In this document: positions 33,861 through 42,568 of the stretch, one piece after another | Position numbering within the stretch: the first letter of the stretch is position 1 | Layout: each line of letters opens with the position of its first letter | Origin: Alphaproteobacteria bacterium | Lineage (GTDB): Bacteria > Pseudomonadota > Alphaproteobacteria > UBA8366 > GCA-2717185 | Length of the DNA: 64,000 nt | Assembly (NCBI GenBank): GCA_012103325.1 | Contig: WLWY01000009.1 | Span: 62,001 to 126,000 of the forward strand | Direction of reading: 5' to 3' | Notes under the pieces: generated by a model | What the model was told of the DNA's origin: nothing | Seen by the model: the letters and a program-made list of their open reading frames with translations, nothing else | The model's database searches: none | Made by a program: the position numbers and the translations under genes

Positions 33861-35130
33861 CACTGTTGTCCGGTTTAATTCAGTGGACGGTTTGCATGGC
33901 ATTGATTCTACTGGTGACCAATCGTTTGGCGACGTTTTGGACACGGGAAAGGATCAACACCATGCGGCATGAGAATAGCGTATTTCATGATCTGATGAAG
34001 CGTGTTCCTTGGGATCGTTTTGCGGCTTTGGTGGAACGGCATGAAGCCGACAAACACGTTCGCCGCCTGAGCACGAAGGACCAGTTCATCGCCCTGCTAT
34101 ATGCTCAGCTTTCCGGTGCGGTGAGCTTGCGCGAGATCGTCGGCGGTCTACAGAGCCATCGTGCCCGGCTCTATCATGTCGGCGGTCGCCTTGTGACGCG
34201 TTCGACGCTGGCCGATGCGAACGCGACGCGGCCGAGCGCGGTGTTCTCGGAGCTGTTCACGGCGTTGGTTGGGCGCGCCGGGCGCGGGTTGCGGCGGACG
34301 CTTGGCGAGGCGACCTACCTGATCGATGCCAGTCCGCTTGCCTTGAGTGGCCGGGGATCGCAGTGGGCGTATTTTTCGGCCAGGGCCTGTGGCGCGAAAC
34401 TGCATGTGGTTTACGATGCGGGCGCCGAACACCCGGTCTACGCGGCGGTGACGCCGGCAAAGACCGCCGATATCAAGGTGGCGCAGGAGATGCCGATCGA
34501 GGCGGGCGCGACCTATGTCTTTGATCTGGCTTACTACGATTACGCCTGGTGGGCGAAGCTCGACGCCGCGGGTTGCCGCATTGTCACCCGTTTCAAGTCG
34601 CACACGCCGCTAACAGAGGCCACCGATCGGGCGGTGCCCGAGGGCGAAGACATCTTGTCCGACCGGGTCGGCCTGCTGCCCAAACGGCAAAGGATGAGCC
34701 GCAAAAACCCCTTCTCCAAGCCCGTGCGCGAAGTCACGGTGCGGATCGATACCGGCAAGACCCTCCGGATCCTGTCCAACGATCTGGACGCCTCGGCCCG
34801 GCAAATCGCCGACCTCTATAAGCGCCGCTGGGCGATCGAGCTGTTCTTTCGCTGGGTCAAACAGAACCTCAAAATCCGGCACTTCCTCGGCCGGTCCGAG
34901 AATGCCGTGCGCATTCAGATCACCGTTGCCCTGATCGCCTATCTCTTGCTTCACCTCGCAAAAGCCGATCAGAAAACCGTCAAATCCCCGCTCGCATTCG
35001 CTCGCCTCGTCCGAACAAACCTCATGCATCGAAAGCGCATTGACCGTCTGCTCGAACCTGAACCAAACACACCTCAATGCCAAAATCAGTTGGCCTTCAT
35101 ATGTTAGAGAAATTAAACCGGACAACAGTG
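33861..35130 (+). mobile_element. IS4-family insertion sequence, complete
   Basis: 1270 bp bounded by perfect 20-bp inverted repeats, CACTGTTGTCCGGTTTAATT at 33861-33880 and its exact complement at 35111-35130. A 9-bp target duplication AGTCAAGCC lies at 33852-33860 and 35131-35139. One transposase gene is intact, so the element may still be active. Identical ends and a preserved duplication suggest a recent insertion. Confidence 0.92.
33962..35107 (+). CDS. IS4-family DDE transposase
   Basis: 381 residues from the ATG at 33962 (MRHENSVFHDLMKR), preceded by a GGAAAGGAT ribosome site; the frame is also open from 33821, but that would start outside the element. The catalytic acids are Asp in YLIDASPLAL, Asp in VFDLAYYDYAWW and Glu in the Y-x2-R-x3-E-x6-K signature (YKRRWAIELFFRWVK), which defines the IS4 family. 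The N-terminal domain with STKDQFIALLYAQLSG is also typical. No frameshift is seen. Confidence 0.92.
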   Translation: MRHENSVFHDLMKRVPWDRFAALVERHEADKHVRRLSTKDQFIALLYAQLSGAVSLREIVGGLQSHRARLYHVGGRLVTRSTLADANATRPSAVFSELFTALVGRAGRGLRRTLGEATYLIDASPLALSGRGSQWAYFSARACGAKLHVVYDAGAEHPVYAAVTPAKTADIKVAQEMPIEAGATYVFDLAYYDYAWWAKLDAAGCRIVTRFKSHTPLTEATDRAVPEGEDILSDRVGLLPKRQRMSRKNPFSKPVREVTVRIDTGKTLRILSNDLDASARQIADLYKRRWAIELFFRWVKQNLKIRHFLGRSENAVRIQITVALIAYLLLHLAKADQKTVKSPLAFARLVRTNLMHRKRIDRLLEPEPNTPQCQNQLAFIC

Positions 35131-35203
35131 AGTCAAGCCCAAGGGTGACGATTTAGGGGGAGCGTGGGGTATGAAATAACAAGCGCTATTGGGGAGAAAT
35201 ATC

Positions 35204-36046
35204 ATGAAATTGGTCACATACCGTGATGATAAAGGCGAGAGCTACGGCGTCGCGACCGATGACGGCGTCGTTAATGTCGGGCGGGCGCTGTACTATGCGG
35301 ATCTGCGTGCGGTCCTCAAAGAAGGTGCGTTGGACGAGGTACGCGAACACGCCGAGGGCCGCGCGGCCGATGCCGCGCTCGACGCGGTAACCCTGCTGCC
35401 GCCCATCCAGAACCCGGATAAGATCATCATGGTCGGGCTGAACTACGCGACCCATGTTGCGGAAGGCGGGCGCGATACACCGGAATATCCGATGCTGTTT
35501 CCGCGCTACGCCAACTCTCAGGTCGGACACGGGCAGCCGATGATCCGGCCGAAGGCGTCAGAGCGTCTCGATTTCGAGGGCGAGCTGGCCTTCGTCGTTG
35601 GCAAGACGGGCCGGCATGTTGCCAAGGAAAACGCCTACGATTATGTCGCTGGCTACGCCTGCTACAACGATGGCAGTGTGCGCGACTGGCAGCGCCACAC
35701 CGGGCAGTTCATGCCGGGAAAAAATTTCATGGGCACGGGCGCGTTCGGCCCCTGGCTGGTGACCACGGATGAGATTCCCGATCCCGAAGTGATGTCCTTG
35801 GTGACGCGGCTGAACGGCGAAGAAATGCAACGGGCGACGATCGACGATCTGATTTTCGGCGTGCCGGAGCTGATGGCTTATATCACGACCTTTACCGAAC
35901 TTGTGCCTGGCGATGTTGTCGTCACGGGCACGACGGGCGGTGTTGGCGCTTATCGCACGCCACCGGTCTGGATGAAGGAGGGTGACACGGTCGAGATCGA
36001 TATTTCCGGCATCGGCGTGCTGCGCAACCCGGTCGTCAACGAGTAG
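35204..36046 (+). CDS. Fumarylacetoacetate hydrolase-family protein
   Basis: A 280-residue FAH-fold protein. The N-terminal lid domain runs to about 70, then GLNYATHVAEGG, the metal-binding FEGELAFVVGK and YNDGSVRDWQR blocks with the two Glu and the Asp, GKNFMGTGAFGPWL and, near the end, PGDVVVTGTTGGVG. Relatives hydrolyse or decarboxylate oxo-acids such as 2-hydroxyhepta-2,4-diene-1,7-dioate or acylpyruvates. ATG 35204 is preferred to the TTG at 35189. First of three closely spaced genes with a FAD oxidoreductase and a maleate-isomerase-like protein. Confidence 0.88.
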   Translation: MKLVTYRDDKGESYGVATDDGVVNVGRALYYADLRAVLKEGALDEVREHAEGRAADAALDAVTLLPPIQNPDKIIMVGLNYATHVAEGGRDTPEYPMLFPRYANSQVGHGQPMIRPKASERLDFEGELAFVVGKTGRHVAKENAYDYVAGYACYNDGSVRDWQRHTGQFMPGKNFMGTGAFGPWLVTTDEIPDPEVMSLVTRLNGEEMQRATIDDLIFGVPELMAYITTFTELVPGDVVVTGTTGGVGAYRTPPVWMKEGDTVEIDISGIGVLRNPVVNE

Positions 36047-36054
36047 AGGTAGGA

Positions 36055-37536
36055 ATGGAGCCCCCAACGACCCTTCCCGAGGCCTGGGACGAGGAAGCGG
36101 ATATCGTCGTCGTGGGATTTGGCGCGGCTGGTTTCGCCGCGTCTGTCACGGAGCACGAACTGGGCGCCGACGTACTAATCCTGGAGAAAGCACCTGAAGG
36201 CAAAGAAGGCGGTAACACCCGCGTTGCTGGCCAGGGCTATCTCAACACCTCGTCGGAAGAGAGCGCCGTTGCCTATCTGACGGCACTCTGTGGCATCTAC
36301 AAGGTGCCGGAAGAGATGGTTCGCGTCTGGGCGCATGAGATGTGTCTCAACAATGACTGGCTTAGGAGCCTGGGCGCCGACCCGCAGGAACATCAGCACC
36401 CGCCGGAAGGAATCGAATTCCCCGACCTGCCGGGATCGGATTGCGTTCATAAATTCCACGATGGTCCGACTTATGGTTATTCCCTGACCTGGAAACGCTT
36501 CGAAAGCCTGGTCAAGGAACGCCCGATCCGCATTGCGTATGAGACGCCGGGGCGGAGCTTGATCCAGAACGGTGCGACGGGAGAGATTTTGGGTGTTCGT
36601 GCGGAGCGCGGCGGGAAGGTCATTGCCGTTAAGGCGCGTAAGGCCGTCGTATTGACCTGCGGCGGGTTTGAAAACAACCAGGAAATGATCCGCGATTACC
36701 TGCCGGATCTTCCCTATTGCTACACGTCCGGCTCGCCGTACAACGAAGGAGACGGCGTTTCGATGGCCTTGGCGGTCGGCGCGGACCTTTGGCACATGAA
36801 CAACTTCGCTGGGCCCACCATGGCGTTCAAGGCGGCGGAAATCCCAACGTCATTTTCCATGCAGGCATTTCATTTCAGCAAAGAGATGGCGGGCGGCGCG
36901 ATCGCCGTCGGGCCGGACGCGAAACGCTTCACCGACGAAAAATACAAGAACCGTCATGGCAAGGTGCTGCTGCACGGCACCTGGAAGAAGATGCCGACGC
37001 CGTGCCCGATGCAGATGATTTTCGACGATACGCACATGACGGCCGGTCCCTTGTGGGACAAGGCGCCGAAACACGGCTGGACGCAGCTCGTTGAGCAGTA
37101 CCCCTGGAGCGATGACAACAGTGCCGAGTTGGAGAAAGGCTGGATCAGGAAAGCCGATACGCTTGAAGCGCTGGCGGCGATCGTAAATCTTGACCCGCAA
37201 GCACTGGTGGCGACGGTAGCGCGATGGAACGAAGGTTGCGCGGCAGGTAATGATCCCGAGCATGGCCGCACCCGGATGCTGAATCCTATCGAGAACGGAC
37301 CATTCTATGCGATTGAGATGTCGCCCTCGATGCTGAATACGCAGGGCGGGCCGCGGCGTAACGAGAAAGCGCAAATCGTGCGCCCCGGCGGCACGCCGAT
37401 CCCCCGGCTCTACAGTGCGGGCGAACTCGGTTCGATTTACAGTTATCTCTATCAGGGGACCGGCAATATCGGCGAATGTCTCGTCTTCGGCCGGATCTCC
37501 GCGCGCAATGCCGTGGCGGAAACGCCCTGGGCGTAG
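36055..37536 (+). CDS. FAD-dependent oxidoreductase (fumarate reductase / 3-ketosteroid dehydrogenase-like)
   Basis: A 493-residue flavoprotein with an N-terminal FAD-binding GFGAAGFAASVTEHELGAD near residue 22, followed by LILEKAPEG and the GGNTRVAGQGYL block, a substrate cap domain, and a C-terminal AGELGSIYSYLYQGTGNIGE that closes over the isoalloxazine. It belongs to the FrdA/KstD superfamily, which reduces or desaturates C-C double bonds. No signal peptide is seen. It begins 8 bp after the FAH-family gene and is 10 bp ahead of the maleate-isomerase-like gene, so the three are one operon for an unsaturated dicarboxylic or aromatic breakdown product. Confidence 0.87.
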   Translation: MEPPTTLPEAWDEEADIVVVGFGAAGFAASVTEHELGADVLILEKAPEGKEGGNTRVAGQGYLNTSSEESAVAYLTALCGIYKVPEEMVRVWAHEMCLNNDWLRSLGADPQEHQHPPEGIEFPDLPGSDCVHKFHDGPTYGYSLTWKRFESLVKERPIRIAYETPGRSLIQNGATGEILGVRAERGGKVIAVKARKAVVLTCGGFENNQEMIRDYLPDLPYCYTSGSPYNEGDGVSMALAVGADLWHMNNFAGPTMAFKAAEIPTSFSMQAFHFSKEMAGGAIAVGPDAKRFTDEKYKNRHGKVLLHGTWKKMPTPCPMQMIFDDTHMTAGPLWDKAPKHGWTQLVEQYPWSDDNSAELEKGWIRKADTLEALAAIVNLDPQALVATVARWNEGCAAGNDPEHGRTRMLNPIENGPFYAIEMSPSMLNTQGGPRRNEKAQIVRPGGTPIPRLYSAGELGSIYSYLYQGTGNIGECLVFGRISARNAVAETPWA

Positions 37537-37546
37537 GAGCTTTGTC

Positions 37547-38257
37547 ATGACCCGACATTTTGGCGCGTTGATTCCCTCTACCAACACGACGGTCGAAATT
37601 GAGTACACAAGATTGCTGCCGCCAACCTTGCAGGCGCACTATGCGCGCCTCGGCAAGGAGCGCGGCGTCCCGTTCATGCCGAGTCGCAAGGACGATCTGG
37701 AATACCAATCCAAGATGCTCGGCAATGCCAAGGTCGAGGCGATCGGCCTGATCCAGACATCGGCCAGCTTGTTCGAGGACGACTACGATGCGGTCGCCAA
37801 ACTGACCATGACCGACAATTCAGGCGCGCCGGCCATAACATCGGCGGAGGCGATTGGGCAGGCCGTCCGTGCGCTTGGTGCCGAGCGGATCGCGCTGGTC
37901 TCGCCCTATTCGGAAGATGTGATTGGCCGGGCGAAGCGTTATTACGAAACGCGTTTCGGACTGGAGGTCCTGGCGACCGAAGCCTTCGGCGCCACGGATT
38001 CCTACGCCATCGGCGGACTGTCCGCTGACAACGCGACCGACGCCTTCGCCCGCATCGACCGGCCGGAGATCGAAGTGCTGGTCGTACCGGGTGGCAATTT
38101 CCCGACCATGAAATACGTCGCAGATTGGGAACGGCAATTTAACAAGCCAGTCATCACCACCAATCAGGCGGTCATTTGGTCTGTGATGTTGGCAATGGAC
38201 ATCAGAGAACCACTGGCCGGAATGGGACGCTTATTCTTGGAACTGCCGGCAGCGTAG
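37547..38257 (+). CDS. Maleate isomerase / arylmalonate decarboxylase-like protein lacking cysteines
   Basis: 236 residues from the ATG at 37547 with TAGGAG at 37534-37539. The sequence follows the Asp/Glu racemase superfamily branch with maleate cis-trans isomerase: FGALIPSTNTTVEIEY at the start, IGLIQTSASLFEDD in place of the first Cys motif and VVPGGNFPTMKY in place of the second. Maleate isomerases use two Cys; this protein has no cysteine at all, so it cannot work by that mechanism. It may be a decarboxylase, hydratase or binding protein of the same fold. Last gene of the FAH - FAD oxidoreductase operon. Confidence 0.78.
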   Translation: MTRHFGALIPSTNTTVEIEYTRLLPPTLQAHYARLGKERGVPFMPSRKDDLEYQSKMLGNAKVEAIGLIQTSASLFEDDYDAVAKLTMTDNSGAPAITSAEAIGQAVRALGAERIALVSPYSEDVIGRAKRYYETRFGLEVLATEAFGATDSYAIGGLSADNATDAFARIDRPEIEVLVVPGGNFPTMKYVADWERQFNKPVITTNQAVIWSVMLAMDIREPLAGMGRLFLELPAA

Positions 38258-38453
38258 TGCGATCAAGTTATTGGATCAAAGCCGTGACCCGCAATTAGCT
38301 TTGTCGGTGGCTATCCATTTCTCGAATTCTCATAATCGTTTATACGGCATTACGGCGTCATTACGCCGTTGCTGAGTACAAAATCAGCAGAATGCGTCTG
38401 TGCACTGAGCACCGCCTCCTTCCTTTGTTGGTGATGTCGGTCGACACATACAG

Positions 38454-39463
38454 TCACTTTGGGGGAGCATCGACAATCGATTCGGTCGGAGCACAACCGC
38501 TGCCCACCGGATAGCCCATCAACCAACGCAGGCTTCCAACAATCAAACCGGTGCCATATCCCCAATGGATCGTAGCTGTCGTCAAGGGCACCCATGACAA
38601 TGCCTGGCGAAAAGGATTGGCGGTAGCGGCGATCAGATAATCAATAAGCAAAAGAAGAATGTAGACCCCCAGCACAATGCTACCGGGTCCCTCGCTGCCG
38701 CTTACAACAAATTGAACCCCTGACGACAATAGGGCTATCACCAGCATGGCAGGCACCAAGTGTGGCCAGGCAAAGGCATCCGGCGCAAGCCGCAAAATAT
38801 CGATGCGCGCCCGGCCAGACAGAAAATTCTGGCGCCAAAACTGCTTCGGCGAGACTCGGCGATGGTGCCAGATGAGAGCCCGGTCGCAGTAAGCGATGCC
38901 AAGACCGCGGCGTCGCATCCGCTGTATTAGTTCCTTTTCTTCGCCACGTCGGTTCAGGCGCACTTCGAAACCACCAAGATCGTTGAAGACATTGCGACGA
39001 ATTGCGAAATTGCATCCTGCGGGCACGAAGGGGGCAAAGGGATTGTTCAACCGCAACCGGCCAGAAGCGATCCAAGACTGCATGCTGTAATCCACGGCAA
39101 GTGCAAATGGATTGTCGCCTTCGGGCGCCCTGTCCGGTCCGCCAGTACCAGCGACCGTCGAATCGGCAAAGGGCGCCAGTAGGTTGAGAAGCCAGTCCGA
39201 CGGGGCAATAGCATCGGCGTCGAGAAAGACGACAATGTCCGATCGGCTGTGCGCGACGCCTGCGTTGCGCGCGCCAGGCACGCCAACGTTGTGCGGCAGG
39301 GTGAAGATGCTCACTCGAGGGTTGCTCTCGAAGCGGCTCAACATCTTCGACGTGTCGTCCGTGGAGCCGTCGTCGACCACCAAGATAGACTCCGGGGAAA
39401 GCTTCTGTGACAAAAGGCTATCAACACACGTTACGATATTGCGTGCCTCATTGTAGGCGGACA
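38454..39463 (-). pseudogene. Glycosyltransferase family 2, 5' end removed by IS66-family element
   Basis: The native reading frame runs from the IS edge at 39463 (SAYNEARNIVTCVDSLLSQ) to a stop at 38454, about 336 residues. GT2 features are ILVVDDGSTDDTS, GVPGARNAG and the DxD motif in VFLDADAIAP, then ERRGEEKEL-like acceptor text and three membrane segments near the C-terminus. Only about the first 10 residues and the start codon (expected VSVVIP before AYNEA) are missing, replaced by the IS inverted repeat. A TTG at 39413 could restart a shorter protein. GT2 proteins of this build make exopolysaccharide, in keeping with the PEP-CTERM genes on the far side of the element. The 38258-38453 gap shows nothing. 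Confidence 0.8.
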
Positions 39464-39508
39464 GTAAGCGTCCGGCCTGACCGCTCTGCCGTGCAGAAGA
39501 AGTGAGGT

Positions 39509-39538
39509 TTAGTGTCCACTTGTTTAGGTGGACACTAA
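39509..39538. promoter_or_regulatory. 11-bp perfect hairpin near the IS66 left end
   Basis: TTAGTGTCCAC and GTGGACACTAA flank an 8-base loop, 46 bases inside the element and just before tnpA. It would hide the ribosome-binding region of tnpA in transcripts that read in from outside, a known way for insertion sequences to limit transposase; this role is inferred. Confidence 0.5.
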
Positions 39539-39551
39539 CGGGGATCAGGAT

Positions 39552-39905
39552 GTGGCGAAGCGGGGCAAGCGTCGGCGCTGGAGTGCAGACGAGAAGCGGA
39601 TGATTTGCGCACAGACGCGGTTTGCGGGCGTTTCGGTTTCACAGGTTGCACGGCGCTACAATGTGAACGCCAATCAGGTTTTCAACTGGCTGAAAGATCC
39701 CCGGTTTGCGAGAAGTGACACGGTCGATGACGCCGCCTGTTTCCTGCCGGTTGAGATTGCGCGTCACGTCGAGCACGAAGCCGAGCGCCCTGTTGGTGAC
39801 GAAGGCAAGATCGAGGTCACGCTTGCCGGAGGTCATCGCTTGAGCATTAGCGGCCCTTACGATCCCGAAGCGCTCGTACGTCTGCTCCGGTGCTTGTCGG
39901 GATGA
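39552..39905 (+). CDS. tnpA: IS66-family TnpA
   Basis: 117 residues from GTG 39552 (MAKRGKRRRWSADEKR) with GGGGA seven bases upstream; GTG 39528 would extend it by 8 residues into the hairpin. It is a small helix-turn-helix DNA-binding protein (VSQVARRYNVNANQVFNWL) required for transposition in the IS66 family. The stop overlaps the tnpB start as ATGA at 39902-39905, indicating translational coupling. Confidence 0.85.
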   Translation: MAKRGKRRRWSADEKRMICAQTRFAGVSVSQVARRYNVNANQVFNWLKDPRFARSDTVDDAACFLPVEIARHVEHEAERPVGDEGKIEVTLAGGHRLSISGPYDPEALVRLLRCLSG

Positions 39906-40249
39906 TCCCGGTTCCCACGAACACGAAGGTTTGGCTTGCGGCCGGCGTGACGGACATGCGTAAGGGGTTCAATGGGCTGTCAGCGCAAACAGAGAAGGTT
40001 CTAAAGGCGGCGCCGTATTGCGGTCATCTGTTCGTCTTCCGGGGTCGCCGTGGCGATCTGATCAAGGTGATCTGGTGGGACGGGCAAGGGGCATGTCTGT
40101 TCTCGAAGCGTCTGGAGAAGGGACGGTTTGTCTGGCCGTCTGCGAAAGCGGGCAAGGTTGCGCTGACCCCGGCTCAATTGGCGATGCTGCTGGAAGGGAT
40201 TGATTGGCGCATACCACAACGAACGTGGCGTCCCCTGACGGCTGGGTAA
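39902..40249 (+). CDS. tnpB: IS66-family TnpB
   Basis: A 115-residue IS66 Orf2 protein starting MIPVPTNTKVWLAAGVTDMR. GVTDMRKGFNGL, LFVFRGRRGDLIKVIWWDGQG and LEKGRFVWP are the well-conserved family blocks. Its exact biochemical role in IS66 transposition is not established. It overlaps tnpA by 4 bp and is followed after 72 bp by tnpC. Confidence 0.9.
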   Translation: MIPVPTNTKVWLAAGVTDMRKGFNGLSAQTEKVLKAAPYCGHLFVFRGRRGDLIKVIWWDGQGACLFSKRLEKGRFVWPSAKAGKVALTPAQLAMLLEGIDWRIPQRTWRPLTAG

Positions 40250-40321
40250 AGTCGTTTCACAGCAAAGGGTTGTCAATTTCCGGGGATTCCCATGCGGGGT
40301 GGCGGCTGATAGATTGCCGGC

Positions 40322-41833
40322 ATGCTCGACGACGCTGAGAACCTCCCGAATGAACCTGCCGCATTAAAAGGTCTGGTGGCATCGCTGGCGTCGGAAGTGA
40401 AGTCACAGGCGGTGTTGATCGAGAAGCTCCAACACCAATTGGCCGGGATGCGCCAGCATCGCTTCGGGTCGCGCTCGGAGGCTCTGGATCAACTGGCGTT
40501 GACGCTGGAAGACGAAGAGATTGCGGCGTCCGCGCAGGAGCCCGCGTCAGACGATGCAAATGCAGATCAATCTGCAGCGCCAAAAGACAAGCCCAAACGT
40601 AAACCGCTGCCCGGTCATCTCCCACGCAACGAGACAACACTGTCGCCGGGCGATGCCTGTGGGGAATGCGGCGGTGCGCTCAAAACGCTTGGCGACGATG
40701 TCACCGAGGAACTGGAATATGTCCCCGGACGTTTTGTCGTGAACCGGATTGTTCGCCCGCGCATGGCCTGCACCTGCTGTGAGACGTTCCATCAGGCAGC
40801 CCTGCCGTCGCGGCCGATTGAGCACGGGCGGCCCGGTCCTGGCCTACTGGCCCATGTGCTGGTCAACAAGTACGCCGATCATTCGCCTTTGTACCGGCAA
40901 AGTCAGATATTCCAGCGCGAGGGGATCGATCTGGACCGCTCCACCCTGGCCGATTGGGTTGGCAAATCCACGGCTCTGTTGGAACCTTTGGCGGACGCCG
41001 TCGCGCGCCATGTTTTAAAGGGACAGGCCCTCTTCGCCGATGATACGCCGGTAAAAATGCTGACCCCAGGCTCCGGTAAAACCAGGACCGCGCGGCTTTG
41101 GGCCTATGTCCGCGATGAACGACCCTGGGCCGGAGAGGCGCATCCTGCCGCATGGTATCAGTTCTCGTCCGACAGGAAGGGCGTTCGCCCGCGCGAACAT
41201 CTAGCGGACTTCACGGGCTTCATGCATGCCGATGGCTATGCGGGGTTCAATGACCTGTACCGCACGGGCAAGGTGACGGAAGTGGCCTGCATGGCCCATA
41301 TCCGACGCAAGTTCGTCGATATCCACAAAGCTCAGGGATCGGCGATTGCCGAGGAAGCCATAAAACGTATCGCCACACTCTATGGCGTCGAGAAGGAGGT
41401 TCGGGGCCAATCGCCGGATCAACGGGTGAAGATCAGGCAGCGCCAATCAAAACCAATCTTCGACGACCTGGAATCATGGCTGCATGCCCAATTGACCCGG
41501 ATACCCGGCAAATCACCCTTAGCCGGTGCTATTCGCTACGCCCTGACCCGCATGAAGAAGCTGCGACCATATCTAGATCACGGCTTTCTTGAACTCGACA
41601 ACAATACCGCAGAGCGATCCATGCGGCCCATCGCCCTGGGGCGGAAGAATTATCTCTTCATGGGGTCCGAGGCCGGCGGCAAATCAGCCGCCATCGCCTA
41701 TACGCTGATCGAGACAGCAAAACTCAATGGCGTCGATCCGCAGGCCTGGCTAACCGACACGCTAGCCTGTATCGCCGACCATAAAATCAATCGGATCGAC
41801 GAACTGCTCCCCTGGCGTTACGCTCAAACCTGA
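40322..41833 (+). CDS. tnpC: IS66-family transposase TnpC
   Basis: A 503-residue DDE transposase. An N-terminal coiled coil (ALKGLVASLASEVKSQAVL) and helix-turn-helix precede a zinc-finger pair (CGECGG and CTCCETF), the RNase H-like core with Asp in LFADDTPVKML and Asp in MHADGYAGF, and Glu in the FLELDNNTAERSMRP block. The IS66 transposase C-terminal segment (LIETAKLNGVDPQAWL) closes it. The frame is intact, so the element may be active. Confidence 0.92.
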   Translation: MLDDAENLPNEPAALKGLVASLASEVKSQAVLIEKLQHQLAGMRQHRFGSRSEALDQLALTLEDEEIAASAQEPASDDANADQSAAPKDKPKRKPLPGHLPRNETTLSPGDACGECGGALKTLGDDVTEELEYVPGRFVVNRIVRPRMACTCCETFHQAALPSRPIEHGRPGPGLLAHVLVNKYADHSPLYRQSQIFQREGIDLDRSTLADWVGKSTALLEPLADAVARHVLKGQALFADDTPVKMLTPGSGKTRTARLWAYVRDERPWAGEAHPAAWYQFSSDRKGVRPREHLADFTGFMHADGYAGFNDLYRTGKVTEVACMAHIRRKFVDIHKAQGSAIAEEAIKRIATLYGVEKEVRGQSPDQRVKIRQRQSKPIFDDLESWLHAQLTRIPGKSPLAGAIRYALTRMKKLRPYLDHGFLELDNNTAERSMRPIALGRKNYLFMGSEAGGKSAAIAYTLIETAKLNGVDPQAWLTDTLACIADHKINRIDELLPWRYAQT

Positions 41834-41869
41834 GCGTAACAGTCCAACGTCATCATAGGCAGGGCTGCT

Positions 41870-42538
41870 TTACCGGACGCTCACCATAAGCAAGGATGAC
41901 GATCTCTTGAACCGCACACGCTGATGATAACCCCAGGTCTTGCGGAGCGTGTGCGAGCCGTAATTGCCGTGCAGGCCTGCATTTTTGCACCATGTTTTGA
42001 CCATTCGGCTGAGAGTCGAAACCGTCAGCGCTTTGGATGGTCTCAAGGGCCGGACCCGCTGGCCCATCGATCTTGGCGCAGTGGGAGGCCTGCCCTCCTG
42101 CGCTATCGCTTTGGCGAGCGTCCGGCACCGCATTCCGATCTTTTGTCGTAGTGTTAGCGGCGTGCTCGCTTTGTGATTTCTCAGGGATATAAACAGGGGG
42201 GCATCCGCCTCCGGGTAGGGGTGGACCTCCAGCCACTTTTTAATAGATTTGATGACGGCCCGGTTGAGCGTAGCGGCACGGTATCGGCTGTTCTTGGATT
42301 GCTTCAAATCCAGGATATCGCCACGGCTCAGATGTTCGATCTGCCCGACCGTAATTGAAAGCAGTTCGTTCGCCCTGTAGGCCGAATTAATCCCAAGCGT
42401 AAATAGGCACAGATCGCGCGGATTACTTTTTAGCTGCTTCTTGATCCGCTTGATATCCCTACGCCTGCGGATCGGCGCAACCTTTATTGATGAGCCTTTC
42501 TTCGGATGATTGGTATTGCGCGGGTTTCGAGCCGTCAT
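41870..42538 (-). pseudogene. Tyrosine recombinase/integrase truncated at its C-terminus by the IS66 element
   Basis: About 218 native residues from the ATG at 42538. The catalytic domain is present up to the Arg of box I (INSAYRANELLSITVGQI) and the His-x2-Arg of box II (GSHTLRKTWGYH), but the last His/Trp and the nucleophile Tyr are gone. The frame enters the IS inverted repeat and stops there after MVSVR. It therefore cannot cut DNA. The short N-terminal part without an arm-binding domain resembles integron- or phage-related minimal integrases. It probably belonged to the mobile DNA on the right of the IS66 element. Confidence 0.8.
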
Positions 42539-42568
42539 AAGCCCGACGCTACCAGCCTTCTATTTCAA

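Larger units (their letters stand above)
33786..35151. repeat. Palindromic intergenic repeat, split by the IS4-family insertion
   Basis: The left arm, 33786-33815 (CGTCATTTTCGGGCTTGACC and on), is an imperfect reverse complement of 33842-33860 joined to 35140-35151 (TGGACCCTCGAGTCAAGCC then CAAGGGTGACGA). Before the insertion the two arms were about 26 bp apart. Text of this kind (GGGCTTGAC.. with TGGA at the inner end) is a familiar dispersed repeat in Alphaproteobacteria. It is now broken by the insertion sequence at 33861-35130. Confidence 0.65.
39464..41884 (+). mobile_element. IS66-family insertion sequence, complete, without target duplication
   Basis: 2421 bp with the family-typical end GTAAGCGTCCGG at 39464 and, on the other side, CCGGACGCTCAC ending at 41884 (one mismatch in the first twelve bases, with further similarity out to CTGCC at about 27 bp). 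It carries tnpA, tnpB and tnpC in order. The flanking 8-mers differ (GGCGGACA on the left, CATAAGCA on the right), so the usual 8-bp duplication is absent. Both flanking genes are truncated at the element, which implies recombination or deletion after insertion. Confidence 0.88.
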
